64,000 bases of DNA from Alphaproteobacteria bacterium. Its GTDB lineage: Bacteria > Pseudomonadota > Alphaproteobacteria > Sphingomonadales > Sphingomonadaceae. The position numbers and the translations under genes are program-made. The DNA is taken from NCBI GenBank assembly GCA_018823325.1, contig JAHJIJ010000022.1, forward strand, positions 1-64,000, written 5' to 3'. The notes below the pieces were generated by a model. The model was not told the origin of the DNA, ran no database searches, and saw only the letters and a list, made by a program, of their open reading frames with translations. Shown here one piece after another: positions 8,451 through 16,354 of this stretch. Every line of letters begins with the position of its first letter. Position 1 is the stretch's first letter.

Positions 8451-11400
8451 TCATTCTGCCGGGACGGACGCGTCCGGGCGAGCGCGTCGCGGCGAGATGC
8501 CCCAGCCATCGCGCACCACCTTGAGATAAACGGGCGGCAGGACCAACATGTTGAGCGCCGTCGAGCTGGCAAGGCCAAGCAGGATCACGATGGCCATCGG
8601 CGCCTGTATTTCGCTCCCCGGCTCGCCCATGTTGATCGCCAGCGGGACGAGCGCAAGGCCGGCGGAAATCGCCGTCATCAGAATCGGGACGAGCCGTTCC
8701 TCAGCGCCCCGGCGCACCGCTTCTGCCAGATTGCTCACGCCTTCAATAGCCTGAAGATGCTTGATGTGGCTCACCATCATCACGCCGTTGCGAGTCGCGA
8801 TGCCGAACAGTGTGATGAAGCCGATGATCGTCGCAACCGAGAGGATGCCGCCTGTCAGCCAGAGGCCGACCACACCGCCGACGAGCGCCAGCGGCAGGTT
8901 GATCATCACCAGCATGGCATCGCGGCTGGAGCGAAACGCCTGACGCAGCAGCAGGAACATGCCGATCAGCACGATCAACCCCAGCACAAGCAGGGTTCGT
9001 GTTGCGCTCGCTGCACTTTCAAATTGTCCGCCCAGTTCGATCCGGGCGCCCTGCGGCAGGGTGATCTCCTCAAGCGCCATGCGAACCTCGTCAGCCACAG
9101 CGCCCAGATCGCGACCGGAGACGTTCGCCAGCACGAGCTGGACACGCTCCACGCTTTCCCGGCTGATTGCATTAGGGCCCTGATCGCGCACGACATCGGC
9201 GATGGCCGTAAGTGGCAATAACTGCCCGTCCGGTGCGGCAAGCACCATGGTCTCGATCTGCCCTGCATCAGCTAACTGCGCGGGATCGTAACGGACGACG
9301 ACGTCGGTGATGACGGGCCGCTCGATGAGCTGGCCGACTTCCGCGCCGCCGATTGCCGCCTCGATCGCGCCGGTCACGTCCTCGACGGCAAGGCCATAGT
9401 TGGCGAGGTCCGCCCGGCGCAGGCGAACGCGCAGATAAGGGACGACACTTTGCGTGTCCTTTTGCACATCCACTGCACCGGGGATCTCGGCAACGCGACT
9501 TTCGACCTGGGTCGCAATGCGCTGGAGCGTATCGGTATCGGGCGCAAAAATCTTGATCGCGATGTTCGCGCGGGCCCCTGAAAGGATGTGGTCGATCCGG
9601 TGACCGATGGGCTGGCCGAAGATCGCCTGAACGCCCGGAACGGTGCCGACAGCTTCGCGCAGGGCGCCCAGAAGCTCCTCCCGCTCGCGCCCACCTTCTC
9701 TGAGCGTTGCCTCGATCTCGGACGCGAAGACTTCCTGCGCGTGCGGATCGCCCGGCGCGCGGCCCGTGCGTCTCGCCGTGGTCGCGACTTCGGGCTGCGA
9801 GAGCAGCGCTGCCTCGACTTCGCTCGCGGCCCGGTCGCTGTCCGCAAGACTGGTGCCCGGCAGCGTGGTCACGTTGACCGTCAGCGAGCCTTCGTTGAAC
9901 TCCGGCAGGAAAGCGCGCCCTGCCAGCGCGATACCGATGCCTGCGACGATCACCAGAGCAACCGAGCCGATCACCACAGCCCGCCACCGATCCAGCAGGC
10001 GATTGAGCAAAGCCGAATAGCGCTTCTTCAAGCTGATCACCCACTGCGGCTCGCGCCCCACCGCCTCCGGATTGCGCGTGAGCAGATCGTAGCTCAGCGC
10101 CGGGGTGAGCGTCAGGGCGATAGCAAGGCTGGCCAGAAGCGAGACGCCATAGGCCAGAGCAAGCGGCTGAAGCAGGCGCCCCTCAATGCCGGTCAGGCCG
10201 AACAGCGGCAGGAAGACAAGCAGGATGATGAGTGTGGCGAACAGGATCGAACCCTGCACTTCGGTCGTGGCCGACGCGACCACGGCGATGTCGCTGGCCC
10301 GCTCCGGTTCAGGCTTTTCGCGTTCCAAACGCAGGCGCCGCACGACATTCTCGACCACGATGATCGCATCATCCACCAGCATGCCAAGCGCAATGGCAAG
10401 CCCGCCCAAGGTCATCGTGTTGATCGTCCCGCCACCTGAGTTGATGACGATGATCGCACTGACCACCGAAACCGGAATTGCCGCCAGCGCCACGGCCGTT
10501 GCGCGCCAGCTGACCAGAAAGAGGAAAACGATCACGGCGACCAGCACGAGCCCTTCGACCAGCGCGGTCCGCACATTGTCGACAGAGCGTTGAATGAAGT
10601 CCGCCTGCCTGAAGACCTGTGTTTCGAGCACCATGCCCTTGGGAAGGGACTTCTGCAGATCCACGAAAACGGCATCGAGACGGTCAGTCAGTTCGAGGGT
10701 GTTAGCGCCCGGCTGCTTCTGGATCGCGAAAATGACGGCCGGTTTCCCGTTGAAGGCGCCCGTGCCACGCTTGAGCCCTTCACCGATCCGGATCGTGCCG
10801 ACATCGCGGGCAAGGACCGGCAGTCCGCCCTGCCGGCCAACCACGACGTTGCCGAAGGCTTCTGCATTCTCGGCGCGACCCACGCCCTCAATCAGCCATT
10901 CCTGACCATTGGCGACGGCGACACCTGCCGAGCGGTTGCCGCTCGCGCGTTCCATCGCTTCGACCACCTGGTTCATGCCCACGCCGCGCGCGGACAGCCG
11001 CGCCGGATCGAGCAGCAGTTGAACCTGCCGTTCATCCCCGCCGATGGTCATGACCTCGGCGATCCCCGGCACGGACATCAGCCGCCGGCGAACGACCCAG
11101 TCTGCGGTGGATTTCAACTCCATCGGGCTCGCCGTATCCGAGCGCATAGCGACGAACATGATCTCACCCATCACCGATGCAGCGGGCGTCATGTGCGGCG
11201 GGGGCAGGTCATCGGGCAGTTCGTCGCTGGCCGTCTGCAAGCGTTCGGAGATGATGCGTCGGGCGTCCTCCGAGCGGGTCGACCAGTCGAACTCTAACGT
11301 GACCACCGACAGCCCGGTCGCGCTGTTGGATCGGATGCGGCGCAGGCCTGGCGATCCGTTAAGGGCAGTCTCCAGCGGGATGGTGATGCGCTGTTCCACC

Positions 11401-11597
11401 TCGGTCGGCGTGTAGCCTCCGGCATCGACCACGACGGTGACGGTCGGCGCGGTCAGATCGGGCAGCACGTCCACCGGTGTTCTCGTGGCCGTCCACGCAC
11501 CGAACAGCGTCAACAGCACCGCAAGCGCATAGACGACGGGCCGGTTTTCGAGGCTCCAGCGGACGAGTCGTTCGAGAAATCCGGGGTGTTCGGTCAT
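8451..11597 (-). CDS. Heavy-metal-efflux-type RND permease with an Asp-Asp TM4 motif
   Basis: A 1048-residue inner-membrane pump with the RND layout: TM1 after ENRPVVYALAVLL, a large periplasmic loop, TM2-6, a second loop and TM8-12. It drives proton-coupled export from the periplasm through adaptor and outer-membrane partners. Typical CzcA has DFGxxxDGAxxxxEN in TM4 and CusA has [15 protein letters not shown]. This one has ALGMLVDDAIIVVEN with Asp409-Asp410, closer to a drug-efflux proton relay. The metal is therefore uncertain, although the His-rich and CzcI-like neighbours point to divalent cations. The ATG at 11597 lies 10 bases after the adaptor stop. Confidence 0.88.
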   Translation of the reverse strand: MTEHPGFLERLVRWSLENRPVVYALAVLLTLFGAWTATRTPVDVLPDLTAPTVTVVVDAGGYTPTEVEQRITIPLETALNGSPGLRRIRSNSATGLSVVTLEFDWSTRSEDARRIISERLQTASDELPDDLPPPHMTPAASVMGEIMFVAMRSDTASPMELKSTADWVVRRRLMSVPGIAEVMTIGGDERQVQLLLDPARLSARGVGMNQVVEAMERASGNRSAGVAVANGQEWLIEGVGRAENAEAFGNVVVGRQGGLPVLARDVGTIRIGEGLKRGTGAFNGKPAVIFAIQKQPGANTLELTDRLDAVFVDLQKSLPKGMVLETQVFRQADFIQRSVDNVRTALVEGLVLVAVIVFLFLVSWRATAVALAAIPVSVVSAIIVINSGGGTINTMTLGGLAIALGMLVDDAIIVVENVVRRLRLEREKPEPERASDIAVVASATTEVQGSILFATLIILLVFLPLFGLTGIEGRLLQPLALAYGVSLLASLAIALTLTPALSYDLLTRNPEAVGREPQWVISLKKRYSALLNRLLDRWRAVVIGSVALVIVAGIGIALAGRAFLPEFNEGSLTVNVTTLPGTSLADSDRAASEVEAALLSQPEVATTARRTGRAPGDPHAQEVFASEIEATLREGGREREELLGALREAVGTVPGVQAIFGQPIGHRIDHILSGARANIAIKIFAPDTDTLQRIATQVESRVAEIPGAVDVQKDTQSVVPYLRVRLRRADLANYGLAVEDVTGAIEAAIGGAEVGQLIERPVITDVVVRYDPAQLADAGQIETMVLAAPDGQLLPLTAIADVVRDQGPNAISRESVERVQLVLANVSGRDLGAVADEVRMALEEITLPQGARIELGGQFESAASATRTLLVLGLIVLIGMFLLLRQAFRSSRDAMLVMINLPLALVGGVVGLWLTGGILSVATIIGFITLFGIATRNGVMMVSHIKHLQAIEGVSNLAEAVRRGAEERLVPILMTAISAGLALVPLAINMGEPGSEIQAPMAIVILLGLASSTALNMLVLPPVYLKVVRDGWGISPRRARPDASVPAE

Positions 11598-11607
11598 TGG
11601 CCGGTCC

Positions 11608-13143
11608 TCAATGTGCATGGCCATGGCCAAAGGCGCCGGGCGTCGCCGCCGCTGCCCTGACCGCTGCCACACCGCGCGACACCACGCGCTCTGCGTCCTT
11701 CAGCTGTCCTTCGATCACAACCCGGTCCCCGATGCGGCGCAGGATGGTGACGGGGCGGCGCTGAAAAGTTTCGCCCGCGATCTGGACATAGACGACGTCC
11801 TGCCCGCCCTCGTTGAGGATAGCGCTGGCCGGGATCGTCAGAGCCTTCTCGCTGTCCCCTGTAGGCAACTGACCTTGCAAGCGCTGGCCGGGCCGGACCT
11901 GCCGGCTGTTCCATGCGAAGATGACCGGCAGCGTGCGGGTCGCCGGATCGATGGCGGCGCCACCCTGAACGAGTGAGACGCCCTTGCCCAGTGTCAGCGT
12001 AATGACCTCATTGGGAAGGACCAGTTCGATACCTTGTGGCCGCGTCGCCTGCGCGGCATTGGCTTCCGGCACGTGCGCGATCAGCCACAGAGCGGATGGA
12101 TTGCCGATCCTGAGCAATTGCTGCCCGCCCTTTACCCCTTGGCCTTGCATGAGCGATGTTTCGAGAATTTCACCGGAGATGGGTGCAACGATCGGAACCC
12201 CGGCTCCGCCACCCGCCAATGCGCCACGCCGGGCTTGCGCAGCCCTGATCTGCGCATCGGCCATCCGCAACTGTGTGCGCGCTTCATCGAGGCGGCGCTG
12301 CGGCACGGCCTCGGCCCTGACCAGTGCTTCCATGCGCTGGACTTCTCGCGTTGCCGCCTCACGGGCGATCCGCGCTTCACTGATCGCGAGGTCGAGCGTC
12401 GCGACATCCTCGCTGCCGCCAAGTGTCGAGGAGATGCTGGCAATGACCTGACCACGCTGCACGGACATGCCTGGAACGGGTATGCGCGATGAACGCACGA
12501 TGCCGTCGACCGGTGCGGAGATCAGCGCTTCGGCCTGAGGCTGCATCCGCACGTCGACCGTGACCGGTATGGCAAGCGCCACGTTTCCGCTGATCGCCGG
12601 TTCGGCGAGGAAAGGAATGCGCCATTGCACTTCCTTGGTGAACTCAATTGCGCCGTCGACTTCCGCTTCGGCAGGCGCGGCCTTCGCGCCCTCTTCGCTA
12701 GTGGCCCAGACCGTCACCTCGCCGAGATCGTGGATATCCGCGCCGCCCTGCGCGTCCAGAATGAGCCGGAGCCTGGCCTTACCCGATTTCGATGCGGTCA
12801 GCAGCGGACGGAAGATGCCCGGCGTGTCCGAAACCTTTGCGCTTGCCCGGTCGATCTTGCCGTCAGGCCAGACCAGTTCGACCCTCACATTACCCTCTGT
12901 GACCGGACGATAATCGCCAAGCCAAGAGAGATGTGCATCGAACCGCCGCCGTTTGCCAACCACGAGGGGCCGGTATTCGACAAATAGTTCGGACTTCTGG
13001 GCATAATTCGTAACCTTGATCCCGCCTGCCTGGTGGCCATGCGCAGCCTCTTCGGAGGGCGCATCACTCCCGCCGGAACAGGCCGGCAGCAGCAGTGCGA
13101 GTGAGGAAGCGGCCATGGCCGCAAGCAGGCGGGATCGGATCAT
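11608..13143 (-). CDS. RND periplasmic adaptor (CzcB/CusB-like lipoprotein) with N-terminal extension
   Basis: A 511-residue membrane-fusion protein. The lipobox LLPACSGG at about residues 18-25 indicates lipidation. Residues 45-150 form a beta-rich domain (ELFVEYRPLVVGKRRRFDAHLSW) seen in some metal-RND adaptors before the lipoyl and hairpin domains. The lipoyl halves, coiled-coil hairpin (EARIAREAATREVQRMEALV) and barrel (VPIVAPISGEILE) follow. The extreme C-terminus is His-rich (GHGHAH), consistent with metal capture. It bridges pump and outer-membrane channel in the periplasm, 20 bases after the small acidic lipoprotein gene. Confidence 0.88.
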   Translation of the reverse strand: MIRSRLLAAMAASSLALLLPACSGGSDAPSEEAAHGHQAGGIKVTNYAQKSELFVEYRPLVVGKRRRFDAHLSWLGDYRPVTEGNVRVELVWPDGKIDRASAKVSDTPGIFRPLLTASKSGKARLRLILDAQGGADIHDLGEVTVWATSEEGAKAAPAEAEVDGAIEFTKEVQWRIPFLAEPAISGNVALAIPVTVDVRMQPQAEALISAPVDGIVRSSRIPVPGMSVQRGQVIASISSTLGGSEDVATLDLAISEARIAREAATREVQRMEALVRAEAVPQRRLDEARTQLRMADAQIRAAQARRGALAGGGAGVPIVAPISGEILETSLMQGQGVKGGQQLLRIGNPSALWLIAHVPEANAAQATRPQGIELVLPNEVITLTLGKGVSLVQGGAAIDPATRTLPVIFAWNSRQVRPGQRLQGQLPTGDSEKALTIPASAILNEGGQDVVYVQIAGETFQRRPVTILRRIGDRVVIEGQLKDAERVVSRGVAAVRAAAATPGAFGHGHAH

Positions 13144-13163
13144 ATCGGTCAGACTTTCAAGGA

Positions 13164-13373
13164 TCAGTGCGCGTGATCGGCGTCTTCGCCGTCATGGGCA
13201 TGGTCGTCGCCATGCTCTTCGGCGGCGGGCACGGCGGCATCGTCGTCGGGATCGGCGACATCGTCATCATTGGTGACGACTGTCGAGCTTTCCTGATCGG
13301 CCGGCTCGGTGCCCTGCGAACAGGCAGAGAGCGCGAGTGCGGCAGGCATGGCGGCAATGATAATCTTCTTCAT
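13164..13373 (-). CDS. Small acidic, His-rich lipoprotein of the efflux operon
   Basis: A 69-residue protein starting MKKIIIAAMPAALALSACSQG, a clear lipobox with Cys18. The mature part is almost entirely Asp, Glu, Ala and His (DDDVADPDDDAAVPAAEEHGDDHAHDGEDADHAH), a composition suited to weak divalent-cation binding. Its ATG overlaps the stop of the outer-membrane-factor gene by four bases (ATGA), so the two are translationally coupled. I infer a periplasmic metal buffer or chaperone for the RND pump. No named family was recognised. Confidence 0.72.
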   Translation of the reverse strand: MKKIIIAAMPAALALSACSQGTEPADQESSTVVTNDDDVADPDDDAAVPAAEEHGDDHAHDGEDADHAH

Positions 13374-14572
13374 GGGTATGTCCTTCCAGTTACAAGGTCG
13401 AATTGAATGGTCGCCTCGGCAGCGCGCCGGGCGTGGTTGATGACGGCGAGTTCAGCGTCGCGCTGCGCTTCGTAGGCGTCGAGCAGTTCGACCACGCCGA
13501 TCTCTCCCGCCTGATAGGCGGTGTTGGCGATCGTCCCGAGCCGCCCCGCGTCATCGCGGGACCGTGCGGCACTGACGGCGGCCTGGCGGGCGGCCAGCGC
13601 GCGGGCAGAGGCGGCCTGCTGTTCGGCTTCAATCGTGCGACGGGCGATGATCAACTCTGCTTCAAGCGCGCGGCGCCGTGCCTCAGCTTCTGCCACGGCT
13701 GCCCCGCCACCATTAAAGATCGGAAGAGTGACGCCGACCGAAACCGTGGGGCCATAGGCCGTGCTGGTGGGGTCATCGACGCGCTTCACGCCTGCACCGA
13801 CAGAAAGCTGGGGCAGGCGCGCCTTGCGCGCAGCCGAGACGCGCTGACCCGCCGCAACAAGCCTTTGCTCCTGCGCGGCCAGATCGGCCCTGTCGCCAGA
13901 CCCTTCACCGCTGCGCAAACTAGTCATGGCCGAGGGCGGAATGGCTGGGTCGCTCGCGCCGGTCAGGGCCGCAAGCTTGGCGCAGCCTGCCTTGCGTTCA
14001 CCTTCCGCCATGCTCAGCTCCGCTTCCGCGCTGCTCAGGGCAACGCGGGTCCGGCGCAGATCATAGACTGCGGTGTCGCCCTCGCGGGCACGGGCTTCGG
14101 CAACCCGGCGGGCCTCGCCCAGATCACCTGCAAAGCGGCGCCAGATATCCAGCTCTGCCCCGGCCGCCGCGCAGCCCACATACGCGGTACGGGTCTCAGC
14201 GATCAGTTCCTGCCGGCGCCAGGTAATCTCGCTTTCGATAGCTTGCGCTTCGTTTCGTGCCGCTTCGCGCAATGCGCCACGCCGCCCCGACAGATCGAGC
14301 GGCTGAACGACGCCGGCCTGCCATTCGGTGTCGCCGTTCACACTTTCGCGCGAGACCGATAATTCAGGGTTGTCGAAGCGCATGATCCCGGCAACCCCGG
14401 CTCGAGCGGCATCTCGATCGGCATCGTCGCGCGTGGCGATGCCCTCCCGAGCGAGTGCCCGCTCGATCGCAGCCTGCTCGGTCAGAAAATCCTGCGCGCC
14501 AAGCGGCAGGGACGTGGCGCAAAACGCCAGCGATAGCGTCAGGGATGCATAACGCACCCGCAATATGGGCAT
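13370..14572 (-). CDS. TolC-family outer-membrane factor (CzcC/CusC-like)
   Basis: A 400-residue protein with a signal peptide (MPILRVRYASLTLSLAFCATSLPLGAQ). Long heptad-patterned helices follow (REAARNEAQAIESEITWRRQEL; AEAEARRRALEAELIIARRTIEAEQQAASARALAA), duplicated as expected for the alpha-barrel of TolC proteins. It forms the outer-membrane exit duct of the RND system. It is the second gene of the minus-strand operon, after the CzcI-like gene, and overlaps the small lipoprotein start by four bases. Confidence 0.88.
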   Translation of the reverse strand: MPILRVRYASLTLSLAFCATSLPLGAQDFLTEQAAIERALAREGIATRDDADRDAARAGVAGIMRFDNPELSVSRESVNGDTEWQAGVVQPLDLSGRRGALREAARNEAQAIESEITWRRQELIAETRTAYVGCAAAGAELDIWRRFAGDLGEARRVAEARAREGDTAVYDLRRTRVALSSAEAELSMAEGERKAGCAKLAALTGASDPAIPPSAMTSLRSGEGSGDRADLAAQEQRLVAAGQRVSAARKARLPQLSVGAGVKRVDDPTSTAYGPTVSVGVTLPIFNGGGAAVAEAEARRRALEAELIIARRTIEAEQQAASARALAARQAAVSAARSRDDAGRLGTIANTAYQAGEIGVVELLDAYEAQRDAELAVINHARRAAEATIQFDLVTGRTYP

Positions 14573-14621
14573 GGATTCCTCCGCAAAGCATGACTGCCGG
14601 ACGGTCGTCCGGCACAGGACG

Positions 14622-14993
14622 TCAGGCCGTGCGGGGTGGTCTCAGGAGGGAATCCGGGCGTGAAAGCACATCAAGCGCACCCGTTCGTTCGAAAAAAAGA
14701 TCGGCGGGCGCGATCCATGACGGCCTGAAAAATCCGTCAGGCAAGGCAGGTATCTCTGCCAGCGAGAAGGATGGGCCGTGATTATGCGTCAAGGCCGAGT
14801 CATTGCCGCTGTCCTGCGGAATGGCATCGCCATCCTGAACTGCATCACGGGTGTGCTCATGCGCATGATCGTCATGATGAGTATGCACCGAAGCTGGGGA
14901 CGAGAGCGCCTCATGCCCGGCGAGATGCGCGCTCCAAGCCGCGCGTGGAAAAACCAGCGCAAGCAACAAAAGGGCGAATATTAGTCGGGACAT
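14622..14993 (-). CDS. CzcI-like periplasmic His-rich protein
   Basis: A 123-residue product with a signal peptide (MSRLIFALLLLALVFPRAAWSAHLAGH), a His/Asp-rich stretch (THHDDHAHEHTRD) and a C-terminal LRPPRTA. The same architecture, ending HRPPKA, is seen in the first gene of the czc operon at 32097. CzcI-type proteins precede czcC and modulate efflux gene expression; that role is inferred here. The ATG at 14993 is preferred over one at 15029 because it opens the signal peptide. It heads the efflux operon, 49 bases before the outer-membrane factor. Confidence 0.65.
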   Translation of the reverse strand: MSRLIFALLLLALVFPRAAWSAHLAGHEALSSPASVHTHHDDHAHEHTRDAVQDGDAIPQDSGNDSALTHNHGPSFSLAEIPALPDGFFRPSWIAPADLFFERTGALDVLSRPDSLLRPPRTA

Positions 14994-15343
14994 TACGCGC
15001 ACTCTAGCAAGCATAGCCGCTTGCCGCAATCACGCCTGGCTTGAACGACGGATAACCTTTCTGCCTTCTAGAACTGGCGTGCAATTCTGAACCAGCGGCA
15101 GCTTTCAGAGGCTGCGCGTTGCTCGCAGAACCGCTCTGTCGGCGTCTGCAACCCAGCTGCTTCGGTACACCCCAGCGGCAGTTTTCGGCATGAGCTGACG
15201 TTCATAATACCTGTCTTTGAACGACCGGGTCTGGTCGGGAGCAGACATCTGGCGTTTGCCGACCCCTCCCGGAAAGACGCGGACTGTGGTCATTGGATCC
15301 GTCATCGCGATGATCACATGAACAGGCAATACTATCGACCGGC
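14994..15343. other. Intergenic region, no gene seen
   Basis: About 350 bases between the divergent metal operon and the 3' end of ardC. It should contain the promoter of the RND operon, but no MerR-type dyad or clear -35/-10 pair was recognised. Confidence 0.4.
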
Positions 15344-16264
15344 TCAAGCGGCGGCCTGCTCATCCACATCCTCGCGGGCAAGACCCGTTGCGCGAAGCAG
15401 ATAGCCAGCGGCCTCCTCTGCCCGCGCCGCCGCCGTGAGTAAGGCGCGATTATCCCTGCGCAGAATGGCGAGCCAGGAACCGATATAGGCCGCATGATCG
15501 TCGAGATGGGTAGTTGGGAGACCTACATCGGCGCCAACCAGCGCTGCTGTTAGTTCAGCCACCAACTCCTCGAACACATAGGCCTGATCGCCGAAGCGCT
15601 TGCCGAAGGATCGGGCAAGCCGGTCTGGATGACCCGTCCAGTGACCGGCCTCGTGAGCGAGCGTGGCCGCCCATGCAGCGCGCGTGTCGAACTGTTCGAC
15701 GGGCGGCATCGTGATGAGGTCTGCGCGCGGGTTATAACAGGCGCGATCGCCTCTAGTCCGCAGCCGCGCCGGCAGGCGATCGACGAAGCGTTGTGCCCGC
15801 GGACCGAGCCGGTCGCCCGGTGGGACGAGCGATAGCGGTTCTGGATAGAAATCGGACGGGAGCGCGTCGATCTGGTCTGCATTGAAGACCGCATAAGACC
15901 GCATCACCCGGCGATGCTCATCGACCAGCTCGCCGGGGCGTTCGCTGGAATCGACCTTCTTCGAATAGGCCTTGTAGAAGATTGCAAATTGCGCCTGCTC
16001 ACCGGCACGGACCTGCCCGCCAAGGGTCTGCGCCTGACGGTAGGTCATCCAATGCCGTGACCGATAGCCGCATTGCTCGGCAGCCAGCCACAGCCAAAAG
16101 GTGTTCATGCCGCGATACGGCTCGCCATTGGCCCGCAGCGGACGCCCCTGCGCCGCACACGAACGCCAGGGCCGTAACCAGGGTCGCACACCGGCCTCGA
16201 GCCGGTCGATGATGGCGCACGTGATGGTCTCGGCCGGCGAGGGCCGGCCCGATGATCGAGTCAT
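15344..16264 (-). CDS. ArdC-like antirestriction protein with zincin domain
   Basis: A 306-residue protein. Residues 1-130 form the ArdC N-terminal ssDNA-binding domain: ETITCAIIDRLEAGVRPWLRPW, then RANGEPYRGMNTFWLW and SRHWMTYRQAQTLGG. The C-terminal half is a zincin-like metallopeptidase with HEAGHWTGH (zinc ligands plus catalytic Glu) followed by a helix with EELVAELTAAL. ArdC proteins are made early in conjugation and protect incoming ssDNA from restriction. The ATG at 16264 follows a leader hairpin (16286-16303). It is last in the minus-strand block with the ParB-like and strawberry-notch genes. Confidence 0.88.
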   Translation of the reverse strand: MTRSSGRPSPAETITCAIIDRLEAGVRPWLRPWRSCAAQGRPLRANGEPYRGMNTFWLWLAAEQCGYRSRHWMTYRQAQTLGGQVRAGEQAQFAIFYKAYSKKVDSSERPGELVDEHRRVMRSYAVFNADQIDALPSDFYPEPLSLVPPGDRLGPRAQRFVDRLPARLRTRGDRACYNPRADLITMPPVEQFDTRAAWAATLAHEAGHWTGHPDRLARSFGKRFGDQAYVFEELVAELTAALVGADVGLPTTHLDDHAAYIGSWLAILRRDNRALLTAAARAEEAAGYLLRATGLAREDVDEQAAA

Positions 16265-16285
16265 GGTGGATACTCCGCGAAAGAG

Positions 16286-16303
16286 CGGCGGCCAGCGCCG
16301 CCG
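16286..16303 (-). promoter_or_regulatory. Leader hairpin upstream of ardC-like gene
   Basis: A perfect stem CGGCGGC-N4-GCCGCCG lies 22 bases upstream of the start codon. It is one of four hairpins at similar positions before minus-strand backbone genes. The role is unknown; attenuation or mRNA stability is plausible. Confidence 0.4.
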
Positions 16304-16354
16304 ATGAAGGACTGCGGGCGACGCAAGAGCGCCGCCCGCCATTAGGCGTTGGTC

